A DNA stretch of 64,000 nucleotides from Flammulina velutipes (lineage: Eukaryota; Basidiomycota; Agaricomycetes; Agaricales; Physalacriaceae), in NCBI GenBank assembly GCA_011800155.1, contig CM022373.1, positions 1,488,001-1,552,000 on the forward strand, read 5' to 3'. Within the stretch, counting starts at the first letter, position 1. The number at the start of each line of letters is the position of its first letter. Below are positions 36,811 to 49,954 of this stretch, in pieces. The notes beneath the pieces are model-generated. The model was not told the DNA's origin and searched no databases. It saw nothing but the letters and a program-made list of their open reading frames with translations. A program made the translations under genes and the position numbers.

Positions 36811-37157
36811 TTTGTTTCGCTGATAGTGGTGAGCACGGTGTAACCTGTATCATCCCAAACATTACTACCGGTTTCGTTGTATTTTTTGGCACGCTCAAAC
36901 ACAATTATTCACAGAATAGACCTATTTGCCATCTTCGAGGAGCTCATGCTGTCCTGAAAACATTCCGCACCGTTGAAAGTTGCCCCGGTCACTGGACAGC
37001 TACTCTAGCGGTAACTAATTTGACTAGCAACTCGATGTGCTCGGCGAAGTGGCCATGACGACGCAGTCTTATATTAGTCTTAGCGCAAAGCTGTCCAACG
37101 CTTTAAAGACACCTAAGATGCATCTCTCCGGTTTCCACTCGAGCCAACCGCCTGCGG

Positions 37158-38194
37158 ATGCTACCAGCAACTCGTGTTCTAGCGCTGGTCGCTGCATTCG
37201 TTTTTCTTGCTCTTATCAATGCCCGGTATGCATCCCTCTCCCATGCCCCCGCACTTGAACTGAGTATTGGCAGCCACAATCCACGCACTCTTACCAGACG
37301 CCTCTCGCCATTCTCCCGGAAGTTCAATGGCTCGAAGGAGGACTATCAGATGATTCCCCTCAAAAGCCAGGGCACGACCTCGGAAACGTATACCATAGTC
37401 GGCGGGTTCGAGGGTAGACCTGCTATCCTCAAAATCATCCCAAAAGTGAAAATCTCTGGCTTCGACACCGACAAGGAGAAAGAGTATCTTGAGAGGGTGT
37501 GTGGGGATCATCCATCCATCATCGCATCGCGTCGCTAAACACACCGCTTCTTTAGGCCGGCATGTTACTGTTTGAAGAAAAGCAAGGCGGGGATGACGGT
37601 ATCCACTACCTCGTGATGCCAGATGTCCGCAGTGACTTTCCCAACAAAGGCGACCCACCTCTCAAAACCTTCCCCGAATGGATGGCTGTGCACCCCGAGT
37701 GGGACACCGTTGCGAAATTGAAGGTGTTCAAGGCGAAGCTGAGAGAGAGGTTGATAAAATACTCTACGGAGATTCGGTTGCTGTACGTGTCTCCGGTTCT
37801 CTGATATGTGTATGTGTGGTGTTGATGGTGTACCAGATATCTAGATATCCGTCTCAGCAATTTCTTCGTCGACGAAAAGTTGGAGACTGTGGTCGCGATT
37901 GACTGGGGACCTACTCGGAAATCGACTAACGGCCAGTTGGTCGTGGGTGTTTATGAGATACCTAAGGATGAGATGGATAAGGAAGAGGGGAAGAAGAAAC
38001 AGGCGAATTATATCGAGTTGATGGACCAGCAATTGGAATCGGAAATCTCGGTATTCAACGTGAACAAAGAAAAGCCCAAGGAGGCTCCAAAGGAAGGCGA
38101 AGACGACGACAAAGAGGAAAATGAGGATAAAGACGAGAAGAAGGACGAGAAGAAAGAGAAGAAGGATAAGACAGAGGAAGAGGATGATGAGTAG
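37158..38194 (+). CDS. Secreted or ER kinase-like (phosphotransferase-like) protein, unknown
   Basis: Three exons: 37158-37496, 37556-37782, 37837-38194; 307 aa. The start MLPATRVLALVAAFVFLALINA is a signal peptide or anchor. The middle resembles a degenerate kinase fold: YTIVGGFEGRPAILKIIPKV could be the beta strand with the ATP-site Lys, YLDIRLSNFFV has a D-x4-N catalytic-loop pattern and VVAIDWGP takes the place of DFG. The tail is extremely acidic and Lys-rich (about 50 residues of D, E, K), like some ER lumenal proteins. Catalytic activity is doubtful because the usual HRD motif is absent. It is convergent with the DUF1295 gene (90 bp). Confidence 0.65.
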
Positions 38195-38284
38195 CAGCGA
38201 TCTCACGATGTCACAATTCAATATCCGGATTTCGAGGCCTATCATACAGAGGGTATTCTCAGAAAAACTATAGACGACACCAAT

Positions 38285-39788
38285 TCAAGCTGAAGTAGCT
38301 TCCTCAATCGCCTTAGGCCCGTCCGTGTTCTCATCAAAATGGTAGAAAGGGAAATCCAACAGGACTGTCTGCTTGAGTACGGTAGGTATGCCCTTGTACA
38401 GAAAAGGCGGCATAGGAATCAAGATCGACGTTTGGTGCAAATATGCCTGGTAGTTGGCCCACGAATAAGGGTACTCTGCGTTGGGTCCATAGGCCTTGAG
38501 ATAATATCTTTCTGCTTGGGGTTTCTCTGCTGTCGGAACGCCGGATGCGAACATCAGCAATCTAGATATTGTTAGACAGTGGAGCAGGTTGTAAGGAGTA
38601 GCCATACAATACAGTGAATATGGGAGAGACGACCGATCCGTACAAGGCTGCGCGAGAAGAACTTTGGAGGGTGCCACCGGTAGCGGGTGACAACGATATC
38701 GTCCATACTCCCCACCAGCAAAGCATTCTGAGGAGGATCAGTCACAGCTTATTTGAACTTTTCAGCATACACGTACTCGCCAAAATATGGAGGATGTCTT
38801 GACCAACTCCAAAGTCCGGTCTATGAGACGGTTAGGTAAATCACGGGAGTGTGTAATGAACCGTAAGCGTACGTTCATCGGCATATCTTTTGGAGATGAT
38901 TTACTTTGCTTGAAGCGAAACTAAGAAGATACCGTCAGAACAGGATCATATGAGATGGTCGTTGTCACCTTTTGAATATCTGCGATGGCCTCAATCAGAA
39001 AGCCGAGTCCCCAAAGGACAATTCCAGCGATGTCTCGAGATGTCCCAAAGGTTGGATTGGCTCCCCCATTGGAGACGTCGGATACGGAGGGTGAATTCAA
39101 GATGATGACGGGTAGCGACACGGTCCAGACCTGCATTTGCAGTTTTATGAGGTAAAGACAAAGCGCAAAACAGATGTTACACACCCATACTATTTGGCCT
39201 GTGGTTTGCGCGGGTTAGTGATAGTCTTGGCCTGGTACATGGACGCTCACCAATCCAGAAGCCTGCGAAGTGTTAACCTTTCGTCTCGAATATGCGAATG
39301 TCTGAACCACCTACCGAGAAATTTGAAGAAGTGCGACCTGATGTCGTCGAATCGAGTATCGCTTCCTGTCTTTATGACCCGATAGAGAAGGAAGCCTGAC
39401 GAAGGTGCTTGTTGGTGGTTACGCATGAAGAATGGTAGAAATACCAACCTGCAATTCTGACAGCCCAAATCATCACGAGAACGGAGACCACAATGTTCCT
39501 CGCATAGAAGGTGTTTCCGACAAGTAGCGTCAACAGAGCTTTTGAGGGTCAGGCCATTGTCGAGCGAGGTGATGGCTGCTCGTACCAAGAATAAAGAAGT
39601 TTGAACCTAGTAGGCGATTTGAGTACAATGAAGCAAGAAGACGACGAAATGGTCTCACCGCCAGTAAAGTCTGTTATTTTATCGAACTGGAAGACCCAAG
39701 CAATAGCAAAGCCAGACAGTTGGTAGGCCACCGTTACGAGCAAAGTGAGAGCGAGATAATAGCCATCGAGAGCGTAAACGGGAGACAT
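38285..39788 (-). CDS. DUF1295 membrane protein (steroid 5-alpha-reductase-like fold)
   Basis: Eleven exons on the complement: 39659-39788, 39586-39606, 39449-39538, 39315-39395, 39251-39262 (12 nt), 39185-39198 (14 nt), 38969-39130, 38873-38920, 38777-38820, 38608-38727, 38285-38561; 332 aa. Several membrane segments with DUF1295 marks: RIAGFLLYRVIKTGSD, FLIEAIADIQKFRFK, and [21 protein letters not shown]. These match the NADPH-binding C-terminal region of the isoprenylcysteine methyltransferase / 5-alpha-reductase clan. An ER reductase acting on a lipid is the likeliest role; the substrate is unknown. The two tiny exons are fixed by phase on both sides. Confidence 0.85.
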
Positions 39789-39951
39789 GATGGCAAGAAG
39801 ACAAGGTAAGCCACCAGCCACCAACCAGCGTTTAGTTGGCCGCGATGAGGGCGCTATATCGCGCTCAACCTGAATAGCAGAATTGACGTCATGGAAGCAA
39901 GGACAAAGTGCGAATTGGTCACCTGACACGTCTCTCTGCATTTTTCCCTCC

Positions 39952-41352
39952 ATGTCCATTCCGCGAACTCTTGCCCGCCAGCAATGTCTACGCGCAGCAT
40001 ATCCACGGCAATTTCACTCTTCAGCGCGACGGTTTAATGAATCGGGGAGGTCTCCGTTCCAGGCCTTTGTCGACGTCCTCAAGGAAGAGATAAAAAAGAA
40101 CCGCGAACTCCAGGATAATGTTAAGCAACTCCAAGGAGACGTGGACAAGCTGCAGGACTCGGAGGCAATGAAGAAGGCCCGGGCAGCCTATGAGCGTGCG
40201 AGGGTACGTGTATTTCATGCCAAATGCTATTCCGCCGACGCTAAACGTATCCCAGTTGACCTCTAGTTTAAAAGAGAACCCTCGTCTCAAAGCTGCCGCG
40301 GACGAACTCAAGAAGACTGGTGTCAAAGTTGGCGACGCAGTCGGCGAGGCTCTCAAGTCTATGGAAGAGAGCGAGATCATTAGGACCATTTCACGAGCAA
40401 CCTCTGCCGTTTCCTCTACCATCGAGAAGAGCACAGAGCCTATACGCAAGACCGCGGCCTACAAATCTCTGAGCGAGTCTATCATAGACGCCCTAGACGA
40501 CAGTGGGAGTGCCAAGCATGCGGGTTTCGAGGAAAAGGAAGCCCGCCGGCTACGAAGACAGCGCAGACTCATCAAGGCTGGCAAAGCGGGTCGGTTAGCT
40601 CACACAAAGACGGATGCCAATCCAGAGTATGTATCTTGCCCTCCTGAACAACTCCCAACTCATTCTCGTATTTCAGTGCCGGAGAAGCAGTAGTCCTTCA
40701 CAAGGACTCTCCGCGTCAGGAAAAGTGGAACTCGTTCAAGGAATCCAATCCGCTTATGCGTTCATTTGCCAATCTACAACAGTCCTGGGAAGAGACAGAG
40801 AACCCCCTGGTCTCCTCCGTCCGCTCATTTACCCATTCCATTACTTCATTCTTCGACGAGAACGAGACAGCACGAGTTATAAGGATGACGAAGGAGATAG
40901 ATCCCTCCTTTAGCATGGGCTCCTTCGAGCGCGAGCTGAGGGAGTACATTGTCCCCGAGGTCGTTGACGCGTTCCTCTCGGCGGACCAGGAAGCTCTGAA
41001 GGCTTGGTGCAGTGAGGCAACGTACAACCTGCTATGGGCTACCATGGAACAATACCTACGCCAAGGTCTGGTCAGCAACAGCAAGGTGCTTGACATCCGA
41101 CAGGTCGATGTAATCCAGGGAACTCTACCTGAGGACGACATCCCGACGTTCCTCATCCAGTTTAGCACTCAGGAGGTGCTCTTGTTCAGGAATGCAAAGA
41201 CGAATGAGATCGTAGTTGGTGCGGAGAATAAGGTCGAGCAGTCGACGTACATTGCTGCTCTGACACTAGTGGAATCGGAGCTGAGCAACGAGTTAACTGG
41301 CGGGTGGAAATTTGTGAGCATGATGAGACGGAGTTCACGAGCGTATTTATAA
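39952..41352 (+). CDS. TIM44: Mitochondrial import subunit Tim44
   Basis: Three exons: 39952-40203, 40256-40626, 40677-41352; 432 aa. An Arg-rich, acid-free mitochondrial presequence (MSIPRTLARQQCLRAAYPRQF) leads to a helical N-terminal domain (FVDVLKEEIKKNRELQDNVKQL) and the C-terminal Tim44 domain that binds cardiolipin (SFFDENETARVIRMTKEIDP, DVIQGTLPEDDIPTFLIQF, WKFVSM). Tim44 tethers mtHsp70 to the TIM23 channel at the inner membrane to pull in precursors. The length fits yeast Tim44 (431 aa). It is divergent from the DUF1295 gene with 163 bp between start codons. Confidence 0.96.
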
Positions 41353-41453
41353 AAGTATAACGATAACGATAGACATATCTAATCACTTAATAGCATCCAC
41401 TACTCATGTTAAATTGTGGCGGTTACCGTGTTTGTCCGTATTTTGCATTCACT

Positions 41454-42288
41454 ATGCTTCGCTCGGCCATGAGACACTCGACGGCGGGGACGCCCGTGTC
41501 GTCCCCGTCGCTGTCGACTTCGACGTTGCCACTGCCATCGGTGACATCGTCGCACCCGGCGTCCTCGACAACCTCCGCGTCACCATCAGTATCGTCCTCC
41601 CCAGCGCCCTCGCCCTCTTCGCCCTTGGCGACGCCCAAGTCCGCGCTCTACACGCCCAAAGTATCATTCGATACCTTTGAGAATCCCGCCGCATCTATGT
41701 TCTCCTTCACCTTGTCGTCCGCATCGTCCGCATATGTACGCACGCCTGCTACCCGTGTCTTTCTCTGCGCAGCGTCACCGGACGAATCTGGCGAAGAAGC
41801 ACTCGATTGGGCGTTAGAATCTCTCGTCCAGGACTCGGATGAGCTCGTCGTCTTCCGTGGTGTCGAGGAAGACGTTCTCAGTGAACGGGATCACGATGAT
41901 GTACGCGAGGAAGCGCGTCAGCTAATGCGGAGGATACAGAAGAAGGCTGTTGAGGCTGATCCAGACCGCCGCATCAGCTTGCATCTTGAATATATTCCCG
42001 GCAAGATTACAGATACGCTCGACAGACTTATTGCGCTCTATCGTCCGGACTCGGTCGTTGTGGGCACCAGAGGAAGAAAGTGAGTATATTCAGTTGTCGG
42101 TATAAATATATCTAATTGCTATCAGGCCGTGGCAAACTTTAACGACGAAGGGCGCAATGGGGTCTGTGTCTCGATATGTCCTTATACATTCTCCGGTACC
42201 GATCATCGTAGTGCGACCAGAGCGCAAAGTCAAGAAAGCCGTTGAGAAGCGGAGAGCTGATCCCAAACGAGGCACCCACTTCGATTGA
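41454..42288 (+). CDS. Universal stress protein (UspA domain)
   Basis: Two exons: 41454-42079, 42126-42288; 262 aa from ATG 41454 (an in-frame ATG at 41406 is possible). The first 90 residues are Ser/Thr/Pro-rich and disordered. Then the Usp fold: TRVFLCAASPDESGEEALDWAL, a variable middle, and the nucleotide-binding end SVVVGTRGRK with the G-x9-G(S) part GAMGSVSRYVLIHSPVPIIVVRPE. Usp proteins bind ATP or act in stress responses; the partner is unknown. Confidence 0.88.
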
Positions 42289-42424
42289 ACTCATCATCAT
42301 CTCATTGTTTGTGGACAGTTACTCCCCTCATCCCCATTATCGTGTAATTCTTCCAGTACGATTATCTACAATAGTCTATAGTTATGTATATGGGTATACA
42401 TATCAGGTTTCGAATAACCAGGAT

Positions 42425-45290
42425 CTAACACGCAGGCACTGTCAGAGGAATCTTAACCGTTGTCTAGAAAGGTATTCAGTTCGAGATGTGCTTCGTAGTG
42501 CTACGATGTGACCTACGGCCAGACCCTTTCGTAAATGATAAGCGACATGCGTACATTGAAGAGAATAGAACGCACCGAAAGACTGGTTTCCTTGTATTTG
42601 ACGCTCATGTCCGCCGCTGTAAGCCTCATGGCTTCTATTGCTTCGTCCAAGGTAACGCTATACACTCCGTCGCTCGCCATGGAAAGCTGCGCGGCTGTGA
42701 TAGCCTTGACAGCTGTCGACATATCAGCATCGAAGAAAATCCAAGAGACGGACTTAGCAACTTACCACCTAAACTGTTACGTTCCTGCCTAACATCAGAA
42801 ACGAAGAACGAGGCAACAGAACCAACATAACTTACTATGCATGGGACCTGGACTAGTCCGTCGATAGGGTCACAGGTTAAACCAAGGTTATGCTCTGCAG
42901 ATCCCAGTAAGTCGGAACACAATCGAGACTTGACACCCACTCACCTATTCCGATCTCGGCGGCCTACATAATTTATTAGCGCCACATTATAATTCCTGCA
43001 CGTGTAATGCTTACCTGTAGAACAGTTTCTGGGCTCGCTGGGAGGCGATCGCGCAATTAGAGAACGTTTTGAACCGAACTATCAAGCCATTACTCACCGC
43101 CCATACACGCTGCGAACCCAGCACTCGCCATCGAACATGCAACTGTGACACTCAGACAGTTTCTCCGCGAGATTGATGCGAAAGAATTACCTCCAACTTC
43201 AGCTTGACACCCACCTTCCGCCGCAGAGATCGTACTCCCGCGCTTGAATAGCATACCGACGGCAGCTGCAGTCAAGAGAAAGGTCATCACGCTCTTCTCC
43301 GGATCGTCACTAACGAACTGGCGGAGTATCAGCTGAACGCCACACGGGGCAAAAATGGGGTACGAACTTCAGTTATATATTTCAGAACGGCCGGTATCAC
43401 GCCAGCTGCGCCATTAGTTGGGGACGTGACAATTCGCCCTCCGCTAGCATTCACTTCATTGACGGCTATTGCATAACACGACAGGAAATCGACAGCAGGT
43501 ATATTAAGTTTCCTCTGGGGTGAGTTCGAAGTCAATGTGGCACAGAGGGTACACAGTACGTCACGTACGGGAGGTGTTGGTAGCAGAACGTGATCAAAGC
43601 TTCCGACGACACGAGGGAGTTTTCGTCGCGCAAGTCCGGACTGTAATGGTCCTCCCGAGGCATCTTCACTTGCGCCGTCCGCTTCGAACGATCCAGCTGG
43701 GCCTTCTATTTCTGGTGCTTGATCGCCAGCACCAATAAAAGGCATGCTTGGCGACGCAACACCGGGATAGAAGCCCCTCATGAGTCGTCTGTATAGCATA
43801 GGTGCGCGTCGACGAAGTTGCAGGCGACCGGGGAGAGTCGGTTCTTTGGCAGAGACTCCAGTTCTAATACAATCATCCATCACCTGCCAAATGCGCGAAA
43901 TCTGCAAAGCGATTAATGTTCGCTCTTTCCCGGTAATAACACCTACTTTGGTGTGGATATCGTCGTCACTGTAGCCAAAAGACCGTTCATTGTCGTATAC
44001 GATTTGAGCTATACTCATCTAGGGACTCTCAGATAGGAATATTGACGAGTGAGGTAATTCAGACGTACATTATGTTTCTTAGTCAAGGCAAGGAGACTAT
44101 TTCCTGACTCGAATGCATAAGGTGGATGGTCCGAAGACTCTTCAGAAGATTTTGTTTCCGTTTGAGGACTTGATTCTGGTTCGGGCAGCGAATGAGTTTG
44201 ATGCAAACGCGCCGCCTGTACTGCGCTTTTGTCCACGCCCTTGTAGAACAGATTTTCGTCGACTATACTGGTTAATACCTTCCGGATGTACCGTTATAAC
44301 AAACCACACCTTTAGTCTTGTCATTGACGACGAACCCACCTCCGACACTGGTGATAGAGAGGTTGAATGATTTGAGCCGAGATAGGAAGGACTTTACCTA
44401 AAATATTCATTCGTAGCTAAGAGCTCACCATCTTCACCGAAACAGCTGAACCGCATGCCATTCGGATGAGTTTTGAGGACTTGATCCCAGCGCCACAGCA
44501 TGTCCCGATCCATATCGTAGTGTATTAGGTGATGACCGCCGAGAGATAGGGTCTTATTGTCGACGATAGCTTGATAGCGAGCGGGGATGGTTCCGGTATC
44601 AATGGTTTCGGGATCAGAGCCTGAAACCATGTAAGGCGCCACAGTACATAGAGTTGATCATTGGTCGCGTCCATACCTTCTAATCCGAGTAGAATAGCTT
44701 GAGGTGTATGATGCCTATGTGAACGGAATGAATGACGGCGCGTATGCGCAGGTAAGTGCGGTGTACCCTTTGCCTAGAATAAAGTGAGTTATAATTATTG
44801 AACGGCAGATGCTGATTGGGGCAAGTACCAGTGGCAGCCAGGGAGCCATAACTGAATGTGTGTAGCAGGTTAACGAGAGAAATGCACACTACAGGGTAAG
44901 ACCCACAGGGTAATCTTGACTGTTTTGACCTACAGACAAGGCTTTAGGGTACCATACCTGTGGAACCAACGTATAGTTCTTACCTTCTCCAGGAGGTCTA
45001 ACTGTTTCAAGTCCGCAATGAAGATTTTCCCTGCTCGCATCGGCCCAACGGTGTGAGAAGAGGAGGGTCCAACTGAGGTCGTTAGGGAAGCGACACGGGT
45101 GGCACGCCGAATACATACCACCAATACTGAAGAGATCAAAGGTGGAAATGACTGCATGTTCCGGGCGCTGAGGCGGAGGTGACACGTCGTCGGGCGCAGG
45201 AGAAACATGTATTTTAGTACTGTAGCGAAACCTTGGGGCAAAGAGCGGCGGAGAACGGAGAACGCGAGGTGCCAAAATGTGGCGCAACAT
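42425..45290 (-). CDS. L-serine dehydratase (iron-sulfur type), mitochondrial
   Basis: Twenty exons on the complement: 45119-45290, 44958-45072, 44829-44851, 44767-44773, 44677-44714, 44398-44620, 44310-44347, 44069-44262, 43947-44018, 43569-43901, 43368-43514, 43191-43317, 43098-43142, 43015-43037, 42945-42963, 42836-42894, 42766-42784, 42576-42712, 42517-42525, 42425-42463; 612 aa with all phases closing. A presequence ([15 protein letters not shown]) precedes the beta domain ([30 protein letters not shown]) and the alpha domain ([49 protein letters not shown], ending KIPLTVPAC); the Cys residues hold a 4Fe-4S cluster. It turns serine into pyruvate and ammonia. Exons of 7 and 9 nt are required. 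An acidic insert ([16 protein letters not shown]) splits the usual order. Confidence 0.93.
42517..42525 (-). other. Nine-nucleotide microexon of L-serine dehydratase
   Basis: GGTCTGGCC on the complement encodes GLA between acceptor gaaag and donor gtaggt. It links YKETSLS to [12 protein letters not shown] as in the family. The flanking introns are 50 and 53 nt. Confidence 0.8.
44767..44773 (-). other. Seven-nucleotide microexon of L-serine dehydratase
   Basis: GCAAAGG on the complement, between acceptor attctag and donor gtacac. It completes Gly, gives Lys and starts Gly in the motif ATGKGHHT, so it is fixed by a conserved active-site region. Confidence 0.8.
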
Positions 45291-45458
45291 GGCTGAACAA
45301 GTTAAGGACGCGGTAACTAAGGTTGAATATTGAATCTCGGCCAATCAAATTAGATAGTTGCCACGTGATGCGGATCCAGCCAATCGGCATCGAGGTTGGC
45401 GTTACACCAAAGCGTCGTTCGAGTTGTCCTGACTTGACTTTTTCTACTTTGCTCAACG

Positions 45459-48400
45459 ATGCCGACGACCGCGCGGGCACCGTCGTCGACGTCTCTCTCG
45501 GCGTCGACAAACACTTTGCACACATCTAGCCATTCTCCAGCTCGGCCTGGCGTGCCCTCAGCTTCGTCGTCCACCACCAGTCTTCCTGGTGCATCTAATA
45601 CCAATTCCCCCGTTTCCGCCACCGGTGCCCTCACTCTCGAAATGATCCTCGAGCAGAACGCCTCCTCGAACGACCCCAAGTTATCTGCCCTGGAACAGGC
45701 TCTTAACGAACGAAATACCCTATCCTCCCAAAACGCCCAGCTTTGGAAACTCATCGAGAAGCAGCGGTCGGGATATAATCATATCCTCAAGGAACTCGAG
45801 CGTGTTCGAGGAGAGCGCGATTCCTACAAGGCCAAATTCGGCGCCGTTTTCAATTCCTCGCATGGCCATCGCACCCAGAGCCATCCAACGAAGCCAGAAA
45901 GCATGGCTGCACCCAGCGAAACCTTCCCTACCAACGGCGACCATACTCCGGCCAAGTCGCGTGCTCCGACGATGAGCAGACACCACTCAGATGAGAAAGG
46001 TGCGTTCGAGTATTGTCCTGTACTGCACACAGACGCCGAATATTTTTCTAGCTACCCCAAGGACCTCCGCACATACATTGCATCAAACTCAGTCTCAAGA
46101 ACCGCTTAATGGCTCTCCCAGGACCTTGTCTATCGACCAAACATCCAACGTGCGAACAAAATCGTCGCTTGCTCCTCTCGTCGTACCTCCCAGATCAGAA
46201 TCGTTACCGACACCACCACCTGCAACGTTGGAGGCCGAAGCAGCGACGCCTTTTCCACCACATCACGCTCATTCTGATTCTGTCACTAGCAGTAGCACTG
46301 GTCACACAAGACCCACTGATTACTCCCGCAAGTCGAGCATTACGGACAGCCTTCGTAGCTTTGGTACCTCCACCTCCAGCCACACCAACACGCCACCGCC
46401 TCAACACAATGGCTTCAATTCTTCGCAACATCATCCGGGTCCCCCACCTCAACCTGCCCCAATCCAGACAACTCAATATACCAATCCATCTGCCTCTAAC
46501 GCGATGCCCAACCCGTACTCCCCATCGAATCAAACATCACTGTTGTCCGCCAGTGGACCGACCCATCAATTGTCCAGAGATTCTCGTATCTCACTCCCGG
46601 ACGAAGCGAGGCAGTATATCGCCAACATGGTCGACTCTCCGACTACCAGCCCCAAGGTCGGCATGTTTACTGCCACAAAATCGCCTTTGGCGTCCGCCAG
46701 CGTGACAGCCCCTTCGAATTACGACGAGGGACCTGTTGCGCAAAAGAACGGAAACCAGTTTCTTGACCTTGACGAAGACGAGGGTGATGAAGATGACGAC
46801 GAGGACGAGGACGACGATGGTGTAGATGACAGCCGCGAAAGCTTGAGCTACGACGGAGTTGATCGAGGTAGCGTCTCCCAGCTATCCAAGTCGCCATCTC
46901 CCAGTCAAGCCAGCCAAGCGCCTACCGAAGACTTTCCACTTCCTCCTTCCGAGGTTCAATCATACCCTCAGGCCCAACCTCGAGCATCGACTTCTCATTA
47001 CCGAGTTGGTGGATATGATAACCCCGAGTCAAATCACTCCCACACTCTTCCATCCGGACAGCCATCCCGTCAGGCTCCAGATATGAAGGAGACTGCCAAC
47101 GTCCCGGCCTCATTCCGCGCTCTACCTCTACTGACGACTGATCTGCCACGGACGACAATCACCGTCTTTCATTCTTTCGTGCGTCCCAACGACCGAGGAA
47201 AGGAAGTCCTGTCTTTCATTGTGTACGTCAACCCAGGCAACGGCAAAGATGGATGGAAGGTCGAGAAGATGTATTCTGATGTCCTTACTCTCGACCAGCG
47301 AGTGCGATCGAGCGTTGGGAAGGGACTTGGGAAACGAATGGCTAACCTTCCTGAAGGCAAACTGTGGAAGGATCATGCCCCTGCCAAAGTCGATCAAAGA
47401 AAGGTGCGTCTCCTATCGATTTCGAGTAACATGATTTCCTCACGCGTCAGTAGGCCGTCCTCCAAACATATCTGCAAGCTTTGATCAACCTCCCAGTCAA
47501 AAACAACCACGAAGTCATCGCTTTCTTCACGTCTGACATTGTGCGGGAGACGAATCAGCCCGTGCTGCAGGCAGGGCACAAAGAGGGTTACTTGACGAAG
47601 CGCGGCAAGAACTTTGGCGGGTGGAAGACACGGTACTTTATGCTGTCCGGACCAGTTCTGGAATACTACGACTGCGTACGTTTGGGTTTTTCATCCAGAC
47701 GTTTACTGACGTTCCTTACAGCGAGGCGGAACTCATTTAGGTTCTATCACTATCACCGGAGCTCAGATTGGACGTCAGCAGAGGTCCGAACGCAGCACGA
47801 CCACTGACGAGGAGAAGGAATACAGACACGCATTTCTTATTGTTGAAGCCAAAAAGGGACCGGGTGGTAATCACCCTCGACATGTCCTCTGCGCTGAGAG
47901 TGACGCTGATCGTGATGGTTGGGTCGAAATGCTTGTCCGTTATTTTTCGGGGACCTACAGCGAAGAGCCAATTTCGCTGCCGCCTAGTTCGACGAATTCT
48001 TCCAGCGTCTCGGTTCCGCAGACGAATGGCACGGCCTCGCAGGCTCCGCCGTCTAGTAATAACTCTTACGAGCCTTCCGCACCGGTTCCAGTGCGCAGAC
48101 CGGTTCGAGGGGTTTCGAAAGACGACATCTCTGTCTCTAAGCCTGTATCTCGTCCACCACCCGATGCAGCGAATGCGAAACTGTTTGGGTACTCTGACGA
48201 ATACAATCGCTCCAGTAGCCCTTCTAAATCCCTCCAAGAACCATCTCCTACGGACCATATTCCACCGAACCCATTCGCTGACAATCAGAACGCTAAGCGG
48301 GTGCTAGAGCGTGGGCTCGGACAGCCATCAAGTCTACCGGATTCGTCACCATTGTCCAACTTCCCTGGAGCAGAGCGTGCCAATTCTGAGCTAGGACATT

Positions 48401-49954
48401 ATTCTGATCAGCAGGAGCCTCGCACACCCAGGGCCTCGCAGCATCACCCATCCCGGCAGCATTCCCCCGAACGTCATCGTGTGGCCGACAGGGAACGCAA
48501 ATCCTTGCATCCTTCGCTTGGCGCATCTCCGGCTCCTTCTACGCAAAGTCAGACGGAGCGAGTCCCCTCACCAGAAAAGCTGGATCCGAACAGCAAAGTA
48601 AAAATCTCTGGTCCCATTAATGGCGCCCCCATTCCCGCAGGTTACAAATTTGGATCGGGTCAGCCGGACAGTGGCGCAATCAGCACTAACGATCGAAGAG
48701 AGAAAGCAAAGTCGCGGTCCTTCTGGGGCTTTGGGCGTCCGAATGGTAAGTCTTTCTATGCTCGACTAGATTTGTGACTAAAGTTTCACGCGCAGATAAG
48801 GTGCCCACGCCACCACCAATGGGACATATTCCCCGAGCTGTATTTGGCGTGCCATTGGAAGAGGCGCTCGATGTGGCTTGCATTGCTCACCTCCCCGCCA
48901 TTGTGTTTCGATCGATACAGTATCTCGAAGCTAAAAAGGCAGATCAAGAAGAGGGTATCTATCGATTGAGTGGTAGTTCGGCTGTAGTCAAATCTCTGAA
49001 GGACAAGTTCAATACGGGTGCGAATTTTTTCCTTCTTGTATCTCCACCTTTCTGACGAGTTTCATCTAGAGGGCGACGTCGACCTCGTGGCGTCCGATGA
49101 GTACTGGGATCCGCATGCCGTCGCTGGCCTTCTGAAAAGCTTTTTGCGGGAGCTACCGGCCAGCATCTTAACCAGAGAACTACATTTGCGCTTCCTTTCT
49201 GTCATCGGTTCGTTAAATTCATTTGGATCGGCGTTTCGCAGCTAATAACCACCACAGACTTTGCCAACCTCGAAGACCGGATCAAAGAACTGACGCACCT
49301 CATTGCGTCGCTGCCGCTAGCGAATTATAGCCTACTACGAGCCATGACGGCCCATCTCATCCTCGTCGTCCAGAATTCTGGAGTGAACAAGATGAACATG
49401 CGAAACGTCGGGATTGTGTTCAGCCCCACTCTTGGTATACCTGCCGGGGTGTTTAGCTTGATGTTGGGAGAGTTTAATACTGTGTTTAACGTCGATGGGA
49501 TAGGCGAGGACGGTAATCCCAACGACGACAATCGGAGGAACAGTCGACAGTACTCCGATGGTGCAGCCGATCAGCTGCTGGGCCTGTCTGGGCGAACACT
49601 TACTGGTATGTGCTCGTCCGTGTGATGCAGAAGCTCAAACCTGATGACATGTTTTCAGCACCACCACCAGACGAGGGACAGTCTGATGGGGACGAATACT
49701 CGGTGCAGGAGGATAGTGGAACTGAGAACGAAGAGAGCAAGACAGATGATCATTCTGAAGGGCAGTCGCCGCCGGATACGCCTATGCAGTCGAACATGAA
49801 AACGAGCAAGGCGTCTAGTGCAGCAGCCTCGCGCGGCCTGAATGTGACGGTGACGCATTCTGATAGAGGAAATCGGCATTCGAGAATGATAGGCTTGCCT
49901 ACTTCTCCACGGCCGCCCCCCTCGCCTTCACCTGGTTCTTCTTCTCCGCATTGA
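45459..49954 (+). CDS. PX-PH-RhoGAP protein (Bem3-like)
   Basis: Eight exons: 45459-45999, 46052-47403, 47454-47675, 47722-48745, 48796-49017, 49070-49207, 49258-49605, 49659-49954; 1380 aa. An N-terminal coiled coil (NERNTLSSQNAQLWKLIEKQ) and a long Ser/Pro-rich, acidic region precede a PX domain (FHSFVRPNDRGKEVLSFIVY to FFTSDIV), a PH domain (EGYLTKRGKNFGGWKTRYFML, split by an intron before GGTHLG), another disordered stretch and the RhoGAP domain with its Arg finger in GIYRLSGSS and GLLKSFLRELPASI, NMRNVGIVFSPTL. This order is that of yeast Bem3, a GAP for Cdc42 at sites of polarised growth. The Cdc42 preference is inferred. Confidence 0.92.
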
